Under the pieces are notes generated by a model that saw only the letters and a program-made list of their open reading frames with translations, was not told the DNA's origin and made no database searches. The position numbers were made by a program, and so were the translations under genes. 64,000 bases of DNA, from NCBI GenBank assembly GCA_035342095.1, contig DAOQWL010000016.1, positions 17,299 through 81,298 on the forward strand. The letters are read 5' to 3'. This DNA comes from PLanc-01 sp035342095. GTDB lineage: Bacteria > Planctomycetota > Phycisphaerae > Sedimentisphaerales > Anaerobacaceae. Positions 28,401 to 35,543 of this stretch are shown here, in pieces (within the stretch, counting starts at the first letter, position 1; each line of letters begins with the position of its first letter).

Positions 28401-29201
28401 CTCCGTCACGTCGTAGAAGTCCACGACGGCCTTCCGGGCATCCGGAACGAAGGGCATGAACGGAAGTCCCTGGGTCCCCCAGCCGACGTCCACATGGACG
28501 ATATCCGCCTGGAGCGTCTTGAAAACAAGCGGCCAGAGGTAGTAGGGCTGCTCGACCACGTGGTCGAACATGCCCGCGTAGGAGCCTTGGGCCGCATCCG
28601 CCAGCAGAACGGTGACGAGATCCGTGCTTGTGCGAATCTGCTGCGAAATGGCCGCGATGGTCTGCACTTTGCGATAGTCGGCGTAGAGAACGATGGAGCG
28701 TCCGGCGTGCCTGCGCCGGATCTCTTCCCCATCGGCCAGCCGCGACAGGTCGATGAATCGCGACATGTAGTCGTTGCCCCGGTCCCTCCCATTGTTGCGG
28801 AAGGGAGCATCCGAGGAGAGGGTAAAGACCACCGTGTTTTCGGAGTCCCGCCACTCGCCGGCGCGATGCAACGGAAAAGGCGAGAACCATTCAGGTCTGA
28901 GGCTGTCCCGGAGATCGTCCGCCGCGAGGAAGCCCCGGAACACCCGCGCGTCGAAGCGATGACGCTGGGCCACCATGTGCAGGAGCTGCACGTCCGCTTC
29001 GCAGCGGAGATACAGCATGTTGGGACGGTCCGTCTCGCTGGCAAGCAGCTCGATCATGCGCTCCACCAGCCGATGAGCGCGATATTGCTGATACCAGAGC
29101 TCGAACATCTTCTCAACGTGCTCCCGCGTCGTGGCGTCATCGAGCGTGCGGATGCGCTCATCGAGGAACTGTCTGTAGCTCGTATCCGAAAGAAAACTCA
29201 T
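19491..29201 (-). CDS. Giant multidomain glycosyltransferase (3236 aa)
   Basis: One uninterrupted 9.7-kb frame of 3236 codons. In order: two homologous GT-B-like modules, A (about 1-545) and B (about 560-1105), each with AYLRAGLPIV at its donor site; a SAM-binding CmcI/cephalosporin-hydroxylase-like domain (about 1120-1325, VELGTLGG); TPR-like helices (about 1385-1450); repeat module R1 (about 1484-1735, starting LTLFAMPKAF); TPR helices (about 1740-1850); a GT-A-like domain (about 1895-2125, VVDDDIAYPPDY); a further GT-A-like domain (about 2135-2330, KVDDDFILHPG); repeat module R2 (about 2398-2655, MTIFAMPKPF); and a GT2 domain (about 2830-3050, VITTCYNNQRY, DDGSTDG, DVDD) with a helical tail. 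No signal peptide or membrane segment, so cytoplasmic. It likely builds a multi-sugar glycan on flagellin or a precursor. Domain limits are estimates; individual activities are unproven. Confidence 0.85.
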   Translation of the reverse strand: MSFLSDTSYRQFLDERIRTLDDATTREHVEKMFELWYQQYRAHRLVERMIELLASETDRPNMLYLRCEADVQLLHMVAQRHRFDARVFRGFLAADDLRDSLRPEWFSPFPLHRAGEWRDSENTVVFTLSSDAPFRNNGRDRGNDYMSRFIDLSRLADGEEIRRRHAGRSIVLYADYRKVQTIAAISQQIRTSTDLVTVLLADAAQGSYAGMFDHVVEQPYYLWPLVFKTLQADIVHVDVGWGTQGLPFMPFVPDARKAVVDFYDVTELVPQDRQEGSLEQRVLARASERHLWANCRHFVHRCFDPVTEQLQQRHEDRDIVSLVEYVKDPVYSHASDAGADLKIVYAGIIIQDAADTGSVYYRRFMDMANSFARDNLHLYIYPSPYLYGFGRPKAVEELIRTHGLANVHACEPLEEDEFVRAISTCDYGMSPPPDSRPCPYPDSLPYKVIAYLRAGLPIVVPEDLTYLAELVRKHDIGVVYRHEDLDHMPEILSRQDVRTQKENVARFRSLWSIARGGEKMAAMYHRILHATAETSRTVVQVPQAAEAPTVALRSPSPPDAALSLEGRTFISQREYAQYLEEAIERAEATMDKEYVRRKVNEWSQIYQVERMRDRAEEKLAELQGKLYALYVDDARSLHVVSLILRGASAERFAGLRGLVIEDDFLATLDVRQLGSYRIVPASRLGEIGTVIFSVSGQIPGGGADCVCNDYLERFIDLRRFDGLHEIRRRFAGHDTVLYPLYREIQTVPIMAQFVRQKDDGLRSVSLSPAPLLNADFDATLVEPFFYLWPLILRIMDPSLVHLNVGWGIQALALSAFLPDRARTVVDFYEVLSFLPDGFFERTHSTARQVRGAEEHFFRNYDHIMHLCSEETSAKLARKYDSRGSIVSVTEYLQEPTYDVPPRNDGEIRLVYGGAMLAVNSPDNFYYRPFLNVVRHYTKENLRLYIYNSPYLDGTGENNGLKEVIREQGLANVFACRPLRLEEFVRTISQYDYGTFLLLARDLKAAEHYNYYMAYKFLAYLRAGLPIVIDADNRYLAGLVEQHRLGVVLGEQDMENLPTILNSQDLVALKRNVVEARERFSIERGGEKVLRMYHEILRKTEDRSACRVPVAKALPSAPDAPPDVDFDEMIDVMARKENRLYYRDQSAHTMASLAGLARQFDPSVIVELGTLGGLSLRTWIASTKATRIYAVDLSFATLRETMEFLPADLSRVTLLEQDILKTDFPRLWTAQDRVIFFVDAHDLPNVPIMTHVLTTALPTLPDGSVVVIDDLWFSEERLTADNARQFLETSVLPGIDELQCFHGHFAPYHEGGSFLGFAEAIPLLKFVNEHGIPLIHDRKGKHAFFVWRQAYLEQHPSPGEGCGPSDGGFGSVLYNPMESVPVRDAHSETMRRVAALYRQRSIQAAAENLSKALSQDPQDPGLSYGLAVCLARGGMLSQARDVLARNLSDSSHPRYRRLSDDLARRAGAPETRPTATPRPPSKACGLTLFAMPKAFVGHTATIQKNAIRSWARLDPRPEILLFGDEPGIREMAQEIGAKHIAEISRSEFGTPLVDKLFAAAQDLASHSVLAYVNADMILMQDFAEGVQKVQAGLADFLLIGQRWDLLVLDEMDFLAPRWRETLVQQVREHAMLHAECGLDYFVFRKGLWPQIPPFAIGRTAWDNWLVMAPQKRGVPVVDGTAFITAVHQEHDYAHVRGGRQEVWNGEEARRNRLLAGEIDDSAYTTGATWALSREGQLYRVQPRPCEVGSLGYRSRRIAWLAKQAEQLMARREWVLAANKWEEALTVLDKLTPVGGPGCATSRFPDDSPVTRSYKAACVSLARCYEELGNPQQAAAGYARLLETPSIEIAQVQSEGFVRERDRLLAGASRDQASSGCLPVHRDDPPVADSCRRPQERSHGQDRRIALIVSIPERSASLRDVLRDIENQVDEIRILLNEFEAAPQDLYGHKKVSTVQTNRTGESFASGVWNLLKPDDEGYVFVVDDDIAYPPDYVERMTSKIEEHQRRAVMVVHGIDFCEPFEDYVRDRTVYRFEVNRSGDGVVDAGGVGTLAFHTSTIRPCLRDFQNPSFRDLWFAVLATRRGVPMICVAREAGWLRARATEGRQLWFQFGNGKWKDLKNEVFRQNLLPLLDRGCREGRARKRDFTIFCFTNGRSTFEYSVRSIMGSQDLQDRVQAMSGMHFLDAAAKCVEICDTPYFFKVDDDFILHPGAIAYVRKRVLEHPQPEKLGIYYCHLWEDWTSRVRESVKVYNVEALRKIGGFKADSRGKVDRTTLARLQEAGFQIVADPSVVALHACGTWEEQLEYERLWSSMAREPYRKPTHEAMKKYCGTRSLDEQYQMRVGFLEQVNRQLKTPFHEFLADGAVLPRTASRTETSASKADGVPVLSSPTPARVQPSPGSRMTIFAMPKPFTGRTAMIQKNAIRSWARLDPTPEILLFGDEPGTREMAEEVGARHIREVGRNEFGTPLVNELFQAAQHHAGHDVLAYVNADIILSEDFVQGAQRVGMRLASFLLVGRRWDLPVLDAIDFGEPSWHDSLMRQLREQAMLHAECGLDYFVFRKGLWPQIPPFAIGRTAWDNWLVMDPNRRGVPVVDGTEFITAVHQDHDYGHVAGGRQTVWGGEEAARNRDLAGPVDHTGLTSGATWILRKDGELTETSLRMPRYNGAEYREKRSVWLLRQARRILDVGAMELAVSYCEETIACLDIWFGLERQGYLSSDPACHMRIAERCVAAHTLLAQCYMQLGRPEQVAATYTRLLEHPAARMPAARRNAIIQIRDRLARRLKVVTARGDLTGGSVRMDTGPGRSPPRDTESPTARPVPSSTGGHFAVHPRPKVTVITTCYNNQRYLKECVDSILSQTMTEWELFLIDDGSTDGTRVLIEDYARRDARIHPCCFPDNRGPYVRRNSAIQRAASDFIVIHDVDDIMAPTKLERLYREINTDGRLAMVGSFIRTFLDEFRGPEYTEAGILPVDSTTIINSCAAWQASISHGAAIIRKALFDTIGLYDENPFAADAFWSAKLALYAQSGAAVKMANIPDYLTLIRIHAGSQTQMLPVFDPRGRRMKYRYYGECRLENIREKRQMQPDLDVAAELRHCDCSDFLTRFKAQILLWESEALPVSFMNDLLKGAVVSLRSEAYVSCVTILSGLEVMQRDIARRVAGFDLLRAMALHASGLPDLGRTYLEREIENHDGSVARRLLRDSQEQGPSMDVYRWYMENVPDLELKLMDGEPERAHLTCV
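21240..22010 (-). repeat. Intragenic repeat R2 of the giant gene
   Basis: Encodes module R2 (about residues 2398-2655). It aligns almost end to end with R1 (about 24010-24755): both encode IQKNAIRSWARLDP, ILLFGDEPG, ECGLDYFVFRKGLWPQIPP and GRTAWDNWLVM. Identical DNA blocks longer than 30 bases occur, for example near 21520-21555 and 24267-24302, so the duplication is fairly recent or homogenised. Confidence 0.85.
24010..24755 (-). repeat. Intragenic repeat R1 of the giant gene
   Basis: Encodes module R1 (about residues 1484-1735), the partner of R2. Both have the DVLAYVNADIIL/SVLAYVNADMIL pattern, compatible with a metal-binding acidic site of GT-A enzymes. The two copies offer a substrate for recombination that could shorten or lengthen the gene by about 2.7 kb. 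Confidence 0.85.
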
Positions 29202-29269
29202 GTATCACACCTTTCAGCCCTTCACGGACCCGTACCCTGTCGGCAGAATCGCCTCCAGAGCCCCCGGGC

Positions 29270-30757
29270 TCACGCACCTTTCACCGCCGAGAGCCCCTGG
29301 TTGACCGCCCCCCCATTTCCTTCTTCCCGCGTCTCGTGCTCCTGGAGGTACTCGATGTTGTGCTTGTAGCCCAACTCCAGATTGTCAAACACATAGCAGA
29401 TGTTCCGCAGGAAGAATTTCCCCAGCTCCGTTGCGTCGATCCGGTCGTCATGCACCGTCACAATCCCGTCGTCCACCAGCTCTGCAAGGGCCTTGGACTG
29501 CAATTCCCGGCGGAAGTATTCCCTGAACCGAATCCCGTACTTTCGCTCGAAATACGCGTATTCCAGGCCGTAGTACGACAGAATGCTGAACATCACGTCC
29601 CTTCGGATCAAGTTGTCGTCCGACAGCTCAAACCCTCGGATCGTGGGGAATCGCCCGGCGTGCAACAAATCGGCGTATTCCTGCAGATCGTAACAGTTCT
29701 GAGAGTAGTATCTGTTGATCCGGCTCAGCGCCGACGGCCCGATCCCCAGCGTGTCGTGCGACACGCCGGGAGTGTAGCCCATGGTGTTGCGATGCAGTCT
29801 CCTGGCCCGGGCCGCGATGGCCAGGTCGTCGGTATCCTTCGCATAGTGGTCCAGTCCGATCCGCGTCCATCCGTTGGTCGTCAGGAATCGGCAGGCGTCG
29901 TACCACATCATCGTCCGGTCATAAGGATTCGGAAGATCGTCCTGGTGAATCAGTCGGTTGTGCGGGAATACATCCGGCCTATACCCCATGTTGCATACCG
30001 CCAGTCGGTCGGGAGAGATCTTCTTGGTCAGCTCCAGCGTGTGCAGGAATGACTCCCGCGTCTGCTTGGGCAAGCCGTAGATGAGGTCAAAGTTCAGTCC
30101 TTTGAAGAGCTTGCGGATTTCGGGATGCGAAAGTCGCTCGACAAGCTCGAACGGCTGCACGCGGTTGACCGCTTTCTGCACCACGGGATCGAAGTCCTGG
30201 ACCCCGAAGGAGATTCGGTTGATCCCCACTTCGTGGTAGAAACGCATCATGTCTTCGTCCACAGTCCTGGGATCGATCTCGATGGCGAATTCGTCGAGCT
30301 CTTCCACCCGCACGATCTTCCTGAGGTGGGCGATCAATTCGACGAGGTCCTGCCGCTCGATCACCGAGGGCGAGCCGCCGCCCAGATGCACTTCCTTGAA
30401 GGACACGTTGACACGGTTTCGCTTGAAGGTTTCAGCGACCAGGTCGATCTCATCGTAGAGGCTCTGGAGCACCGCCTTCTTCTTGTCCGGGTCTCTCGAA
30501 ACGAGTGAATAGCATTGGCAGTAATAGCATTGGAAGTGACAGTACGGGAAGTGCACGTACAGCGACATGGGGTACCCTTGTTCCTTCACCTCGGCCAGGG
30601 AGGAGAGCACGTCGCGCGTCTGCTCGCCGGCAAAGGTCTCATCCCACACTCCCGTCGGCGGATACGCCGTGAAGTAGGATGCCCGGATATCGTACCTGCC
30701 GATCAATTCCGGCGTCAGCTTTTCGACAACTGCGTCATCTGCGGATCTGTTGCTCAT
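29270..30757 (-). CDS. HemN-family radical SAM protein
   Basis: A 495-residue protein that matches oxygen-independent coproporphyrinogen III oxidase along its length. The cluster motif is CHFQCYYCQC (C73, C77, C80 plus C82), the HemN-type C-x3-C-x2-C-x-C. It also shows VHLGGGSP (about 123-130; GGGTP in HemN), GVQDFDP, the GIGPSALSRI segment and a HemN C-terminal domain with RNICYVFDN. In HemN proteins this enzyme decarboxylates coproporphyrinogen in haem synthesis. Its place inside a glycan operon next to B12-type radical SAM genes suggests either haem supply or a recruited function on another substrate. It is 12 bases downstream of the preceding radical SAM gene. Confidence 0.82.
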   Translation of the reverse strand: MSNRSADDAVVEKLTPELIGRYDIRASYFTAYPPTGVWDETFAGEQTRDVLSSLAEVKEQGYPMSLYVHFPYCHFQCYYCQCYSLVSRDPDKKKAVLQSLYDEIDLVAETFKRNRVNVSFKEVHLGGGSPSVIERQDLVELIAHLRKIVRVEELDEFAIEIDPRTVDEDMMRFYHEVGINRISFGVQDFDPVVQKAVNRVQPFELVERLSHPEIRKLFKGLNFDLIYGLPKQTRESFLHTLELTKKISPDRLAVCNMGYRPDVFPHNRLIHQDDLPNPYDRTMMWYDACRFLTTNGWTRIGLDHYAKDTDDLAIAARARRLHRNTMGYTPGVSHDTLGIGPSALSRINRYYSQNCYDLQEYADLLHAGRFPTIRGFELSDDNLIRRDVMFSILSYYGLEYAYFERKYGIRFREYFRRELQSKALAELVDDGIVTVHDDRIDATELGKFFLRNICYVFDNLELGYKHNIEYLQEHETREEGNGGAVNQGLSAVKGA

Positions 30758-30769
30758 GGGTCACCACAC

Positions 30770-32773
30770 CTATTCGGTCATTCGTATGTTCACGGGAGGA
30801 AAGACCTTTCGGCCGTTCCCGTCGTACAGTTCGTTGAAGGGCGGAACGCCGCGTATCCGGAAGTGCGTTTCCAGGAACCGTTTCGCATCCCCCGCGCAGG
30901 GGGCGTCGTCGCGGACGCGATACTCCATCGGGCGTTCCACCAGATCACCGGCCGGCTCCAGGTTGAACGCCTCGGAGAAATAACCGACCCAATCATATTG
31001 GAACCTTACATTCGTCTCTTGTTCCCGGTTGTTCGGATGGGCCAGGACGACGTTCTGGAATACGAACAGGTCCGCCAGCTCTGCTTCGTTGTAGCGCACG
31101 CCCGATTCCCCCAGGAACGTCCGGACCGCGGCCTGGAATTCCGTATAGAAGTCCGCCTTGTGCATCAGCAACTCCAGGAACACGCCGTCGGGCGGATCGT
31201 ACGGGATGCCGCCATACCCCTCGGGTTCCAGCAGTTGGGAATACCCCTTGTCCTGCACGTTCCTCGCACAGTCCGCGAGCTTCTCGAACACCCTGTGAAT
31301 CAGGGGGTACATCTGGGGCATCCTGGCGGATTCCTTTCGCATCCATACCACCAGGTCCGTGATTCGCACGCTGTGCTTGTTCTTGAGGTACCAGAAGACG
31401 AAGAACGCAAGCCGGTCGTCGTGCAGGCCGATCGTGTAGTACCCGTCCACGAAAGCATCGATCCACTTCACAGGCGGCATCGCCTCGGTCCCGATCACCA
31501 CCTCCATGTTCTCGACGATCGCGGTGCTCACCTTGCTCTTGGTGTACCTGCCCTCCATCACCCTGCCGACGATGCCGTACTTCCGCCGCGATTCGCTGGA
31601 GGCGACCTGCGTATTCGGAAAAAGCAGGAACGGATAGGAGTAGATCTGGTCGAACACACTGCGGCTCATCAGCTCTTCCAGGCCGGCCATGTAAGATTCG
31701 TATGTCTCCAGGGGCAGGCCGAGCATCAGCTCGATGTAAGAGTAGAGGAATGCGTCGTGATAGGCCTTGCGAATGCGTTCGTAGAACTCTCGCTTGAAGT
31801 TGATCCGGTTCACCGCCCTCAACGTGTCCTCGTTCAGAGACTGCAGCGCCAGCGTCACGCGGAAACCCACGCGGGCGCTCTGCAGAATCTCCGAGATCCT
31901 CAGCACCTTGTCCGAGGAGTTCTTCACCCAACTCACGGAGATGAATTCGGGGTACCCGTAGGTTTGCCGGGTTTGGGCGAGGTACTCCGCGATGGACACG
32001 TCTCGATTGCGTATGCCGAAATTGGAGTCGGACATGGCCACGTACTTGATCTTGTTCCTTCCGATCCAGTCGATCTCCGCCTTCACCTGCTCCAGGGGCT
32101 TCTCCCGAATGCCCCGGTGGGCTGTGTTGCCCCACGTGCAGAAGGAGCACTGATTCGGGCATCCCCGATTGGTTTCCCAGATGGTCCCGGAGAATTCACT
32201 CGCATACTGCCCATGGATCGAGTCGAACGTCCCGTCCAGGTAGGGCGACGGGAGCTGCTCGATCACCGGGAGCCTCTCCACTCCGGTCCGACGGATCTCG
32301 CCGCTGGAACGATCGTGGATGATGATCCCCGGGATGTCCCCGAAGTCGCGTCCTTCCAGATGATGGCGGCACAGAGAGGCGAACACCTCTTCCCCCTCCC
32401 CGCAGCCGATGACATCGATGAACGGGTTCTTCCGGATGAACTCGGCCGAGAAATCGGGGTCCTTCGGAATGGACGGCCCCCCCAGCACGATCAAGGCGTC
32501 GGGGAACCTCTCCCGCACGGCCCGGGCAACGGCCATACTCGCGTTTACGTTCCACAGAAAGCACGAGAACCCAATGACGGAGACATCCTGGAGCCCGGCG
32601 GCAAACTCGGCCGGATCGCGGGGCCGTCGGAACAGGATCTCGGGCAGATCGAAATGACGCGGGATCACGTCATCGACCCGCAGCCGCGAATAGAGCTGGC
32701 CCGCCGCCAAGGGCAGCAGGTTGATGCTGGCGCCCGTGCCAAACTGAACTACGTATATCTTCGGTCTTGCCAT
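30770..32773 (-). CDS. B12-binding radical SAM enzyme (first of two)
   Basis: A 667-residue protein with an N-terminal Rossmann-like domain of the B12-binding type (about residues 1-150, VSVIGFSCFLWN, IVLGGPSIP, VIGCGEGEEV), then a radical SAM barrel with C205, C209, C212 (TNRGCPNQCSFCTWG). A C-terminal extension of about 270 residues has no motif I can name. Such proteins often methylate unactivated carbon or phosphorus, or do rearrangements. It lies 15 bases downstream of a second enzyme of the same architecture. Substrate unknown; a sugar or a peptide are both possible in this context. Confidence 0.82.
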   Translation of the reverse strand: MARPKIYVVQFGTGASINLLPLAAGQLYSRLRVDDVIPRHFDLPEILFRRPRDPAEFAAGLQDVSVIGFSCFLWNVNASMAVARAVRERFPDALIVLGGPSIPKDPDFSAEFIRKNPFIDVIGCGEGEEVFASLCRHHLEGRDFGDIPGIIIHDRSSGEIRRTGVERLPVIEQLPSPYLDGTFDSIHGQYASEFSGTIWETNRGCPNQCSFCTWGNTAHRGIREKPLEQVKAEIDWIGRNKIKYVAMSDSNFGIRNRDVSIAEYLAQTRQTYGYPEFISVSWVKNSSDKVLRISEILQSARVGFRVTLALQSLNEDTLRAVNRINFKREFYERIRKAYHDAFLYSYIELMLGLPLETYESYMAGLEELMSRSVFDQIYSYPFLLFPNTQVASSESRRKYGIVGRVMEGRYTKSKVSTAIVENMEVVIGTEAMPPVKWIDAFVDGYYTIGLHDDRLAFFVFWYLKNKHSVRITDLVVWMRKESARMPQMYPLIHRVFEKLADCARNVQDKGYSQLLEPEGYGGIPYDPPDGVFLELLMHKADFYTEFQAAVRTFLGESGVRYNEAELADLFVFQNVVLAHPNNREQETNVRFQYDWVGYFSEAFNLEPAGDLVERPMEYRVRDDAPCAGDAKRFLETHFRIRGVPPFNELYDGNGRKVFPPVNIRMTE

Positions 32774-32788
32774 GCAGACTATGTCACG

Positions 32789-34693
32789 TCATCCATTCAG
32801 CGTTCTCGTTGCACATTCCCGATCCCACAGGCTGGAGGGTATGCAGGTCTCCCACACCTGGGCCAGATCATCCTGGATCTGACCTGCCCTGCCGGGGACT
32901 TTGTCCAACAGTTCGTCCAGTCCGAACTTGGCGAAGCGATACTGCCAGTTCGGCGAGCCATCCACAATCGCTCTCGCCTCACGGATCAGCGAGCCAGCTT
33001 CGGCGGGTTCGCCCATCAGGACCCGGCCCAGCCCTGCGAACAGGAGCATGTAGGGGTTCTTCGGATAGGCGATCCGCACGGCGTCCAGCCAGGCGACGAA
33101 CTTCTCGGGCCGCCCGCCGGGACGCAGGTTCTTGTTGCCGACGTAGTTGCCCAGCAAGTTGAAAGTGAGCCAGATGTTCTTGGTCAACGCCCTCGAAGGC
33201 ACGGCATCGGCTGGGAGCGAGAAGATCTCCGGCCCGAGAGGCAGGCTGCGGTCGTCCTGGATCTCCCGGTTCGGGCTGTCCTTGCCGGGGATGAAATCGG
33301 TGGCGCCGGCGCCGTCGGTCTTGAGGTTTTCCGTGACCGCGGTCGGCTTGCTGGTGAACTGGAAGGCCGTGAACGAGGACCAGTCGAGATTCAGCCGGAC
33401 TGAGAAAGTGAACGTGTCCAGCATCTGGGCGAACGTCTCTTCGCCAAACAGGCCGATGATGTAGTTGCCGCCCACGAACAGCTCGGGATAGTCCTGGAGC
33501 AGGTCCGCGACATGGGCGAACGACTCCAGGGAGCCGGGCTTTCGAATTCGACGAAGCATCTTGGCGTTCCCCGATTCGACGCCGATCTTGAAACCCAGGC
33601 AGCCGGAGTCGCGCATCAGGTCGAGCAGGTCCCGCGTGATCGAGTGGGTCATCAGGCCGTTGTTGGCCGCCCAGGTGATCCCGTATTGCCTGTGGAGATC
33701 GCCCAACGCAATGAGCAACTCCGTTACCGCCTCGCGGTCCGCGAGGAAATCGTCGTCGAGCACCTCGAAATGGCGGACGGATCGCTGTTCGACGAGATAA
33801 CGGACCTCCTCGATCAGCTCCGGTACGGGATGCGTGCGGACGCCCTTGCCCATGAAGGGCCGGACACCGCAGAACTTGCAGTTGCCCCGGCATCCCCGGC
33901 TCAACTGGAAGACGCCATAGACCGTGTTCTGCCCGGCCATGCGGGAATACGGATTGAGGCTCCCCACACGGCAGTACTGCTCCACATCCACCGCTGCGTA
34001 AGAAGAGATCAGGCTGCCTCGCAATGCCACGCTTGCGCAGGTCCCGCCGGTACGCAGCACATGCCCCTCGGAGAGGAATGAAATGCCTGAGACCGCCTGG
34101 GACGGATCGGCGGTGTCCTCATAAACATCCAGGAGGTAGTTGAGCCGGTCTTCGCCCTCCCCCTCGATCGCGAAGTGGCACAGACCCTCCTGTAGATAGC
34201 GGTCCATCTCGTTGGTGGCGGTCGGCCCGCCGATGAGAACCAGATGATCCCTTCGGGCAGCCAGATGGCGCAGGATGGCCGTCAGGGGATGATTCGTCGC
34301 AAACAGGTCCGTGTACACGGTCAGACAGGTCACGCCCACTGCATTTGGCTGGAACCTGTCGATGCACTCGTCGAGTGCGCCCAGCCATTTCCGCTGATCG
34401 AAGGCGCCGTCCTGTGCAATCTGCCTGAGAGCTTCAAGATTCAGGTCAAGGATCTTCACTTCGATGTCCCGGCCCGACAGGGATTCGGCCAGGCGCTGAA
34501 GGCCCGTGGGCGGATAGGCGTAATAGCCGCGATTCCGGACGACCTCCGGGTTGATTGTCTCGAAGAGGAACTGCGGCGCCTGGGCCAGAAGCAGTCTCTT
34601 GGCGGAGCCGAACCGCTCTCGCAGTCGGGAAGCGTAGTCCTGGAAGGCATCCCGCCGGACCTCCGACACCGGGTTGTCAGTCATATCGCACAT
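32789..34693 (-). CDS. B12-binding radical SAM enzyme (second of two)
   Basis: A 634-residue protein. The N-terminal B12-binding-type domain (about 32-190) has AYPPTGLQRLAESL, LVLIGGPTATNE and FAIEGEGEDRL, and the radical SAM cluster is C268, C272, C275 (LSRGCRGNCKFCGVRPF). The motif following the cluster and GVESGNAKML are typical of the family. A C-terminal helical region (about 480-634) looks TPR-like. Its ATG start overlaps the end of the SDR gene by 17 bases, so the two are translationally coupled. It shares architecture but little sequence with the neighbouring 30770-32773 protein. Confidence 0.82.
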   Translation of the reverse strand: MCDMTDNPVSEVRRDAFQDYASRLRERFGSAKRLLLAQAPQFLFETINPEVVRNRGYYAYPPTGLQRLAESLSGRDIEVKILDLNLEALRQIAQDGAFDQRKWLGALDECIDRFQPNAVGVTCLTVYTDLFATNHPLTAILRHLAARRDHLVLIGGPTATNEMDRYLQEGLCHFAIEGEGEDRLNYLLDVYEDTADPSQAVSGISFLSEGHVLRTGGTCASVALRGSLISSYAAVDVEQYCRVGSLNPYSRMAGQNTVYGVFQLSRGCRGNCKFCGVRPFMGKGVRTHPVPELIEEVRYLVEQRSVRHFEVLDDDFLADREAVTELLIALGDLHRQYGITWAANNGLMTHSITRDLLDLMRDSGCLGFKIGVESGNAKMLRRIRKPGSLESFAHVADLLQDYPELFVGGNYIIGLFGEETFAQMLDTFTFSVRLNLDWSSFTAFQFTSKPTAVTENLKTDGAGATDFIPGKDSPNREIQDDRSLPLGPEIFSLPADAVPSRALTKNIWLTFNLLGNYVGNKNLRPGGRPEKFVAWLDAVRIAYPKNPYMLLFAGLGRVLMGEPAEAGSLIREARAIVDGSPNWQYRFAKFGLDELLDKVPGRAGQIQDDLAQVWETCIPSSLWDRECATRTLNG

Positions 34694-35450
34694 AGGTCTT
34701 CCCTTCGCCGGCGTCGATGGGCACCAGGCATCCGCCCATCATGCTGGCAGCATCGGAACAGAGAAAAGCAATCAGCGGGACAAGTTCCTCCGCCTCGGCC
34801 AGGCGACCTCGCGGCAGCCTCTCGGCGATGAAGCGGTCGACCACGTCAGGCTTGTTGACCTTCAGGCGCTGCCAGGAATTACCGGGGGCGTTGAATCCCC
34901 CAGGGAGAATCCCGGTCACCACGACGCCATGTGCGGCCAGATGGTTGCCCAGACCTCGCACATAGGCAGCCAAGGCAGCCTTGACGGTGTTGTACCCGAC
35001 CGAGGCAACTGCTTCAGTGGACGCCGCCGACCCCACGTGCACGAGACGACCGCTGCCTCGCTCGATCATGGAGGGCGCGACGAGCCGATTGATCTGGGCC
35101 GCCGCGACCACATTGAGCGAGAACAGCTTGACCAGATCGCCCGAGCCGATCAGGGGTTCCCGCAGTCCCAGCCCCCCGCCGGCGACGTGGAGCACCACAT
35201 CGATCCGGCCCAGGAAAGCCATCGCTTCCTGCACAGCTTTCTCCAGCGCGGGCTCGTCCGTCAGATCGACCGCGAGAGCCCGGTGATCCGCCGGACGGCT
35301 GCACGAGACTCGCACCTCCTCCAATGCCTCTTTCGAGCGGGCCACCAGGACGAGTTTCGCTCCCTGCTCGGCAAACGCCCGGGCGCAGACGGACCCCAGC
35401 CCGCGGGAGGCCCCGGTGATGAGAATCGTCTTGCCCTGCAGGGAAATCAT
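34677..35450 (-). CDS. Short-chain dehydrogenase/reductase
   Basis: A 257-residue NAD(P)-dependent oxidoreductase of the classical SDR family. It has the nucleotide motif TGASRGLG (12-19), VAGGG, the catalytic Ser (S141), and YNTVK (Y153, K157). Arg-39 after the second strand (VARSK) points to NADPH preference. SDRs of this kind in flagellar glycan loci oxidise or reduce a sugar or a keto intermediate; here the partner may be the ThDP enzyme upstream in the operon, but the substrate is not deducible. A spacer of 93 bases with an inverted repeat separates it from the radical SAM gene before it. Confidence 0.88.
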   Translation of the reverse strand: MISLQGKTILITGASRGLGSVCARAFAEQGAKLVLVARSKEALEEVRVSCSRPADHRALAVDLTDEPALEKAVQEAMAFLGRIDVVLHVAGGGLGLREPLIGSGDLVKLFSLNVVAAAQINRLVAPSMIERGSGRLVHVGSAASTEAVASVGYNTVKAALAAYVRGLGNHLAAHGVVVTGILPGGFNAPGNSWQRLKVNKPDVVDRFIAERLPRGRLAEAEELVPLIAFLCSDAASMMGGCLVPIDAGEGKTYVRYD

Positions 35451-35468
35451 GAAAACCCTTTACACTCT

Positions 35469-35537
35469 GTTCTGCAAAATGATCGAAGAATGAGATTTCC
35501 TTGAAGAATACAGGCCTAATCTTCCATTTTGCAGAAC
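35469..35537. repeat. Inverted repeat related to the 42.2-kb palindromic element
   Basis: GTTCTGCAAAATG (35469-35481) and CATTTTGCAGAAC (35525-35537) are perfect 13-base arms around a core that contains GATTTCCTTGAAGAATA and AGGCC. The core and right arm closely match 42332-42379, including the GATTTCCTTGAAGAAT block, so the two spacers hold diverged copies of one element. It lies in an untranslated gap inside the operon. Confidence 0.75.
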
Positions 35538-35543
35538 TCCACT

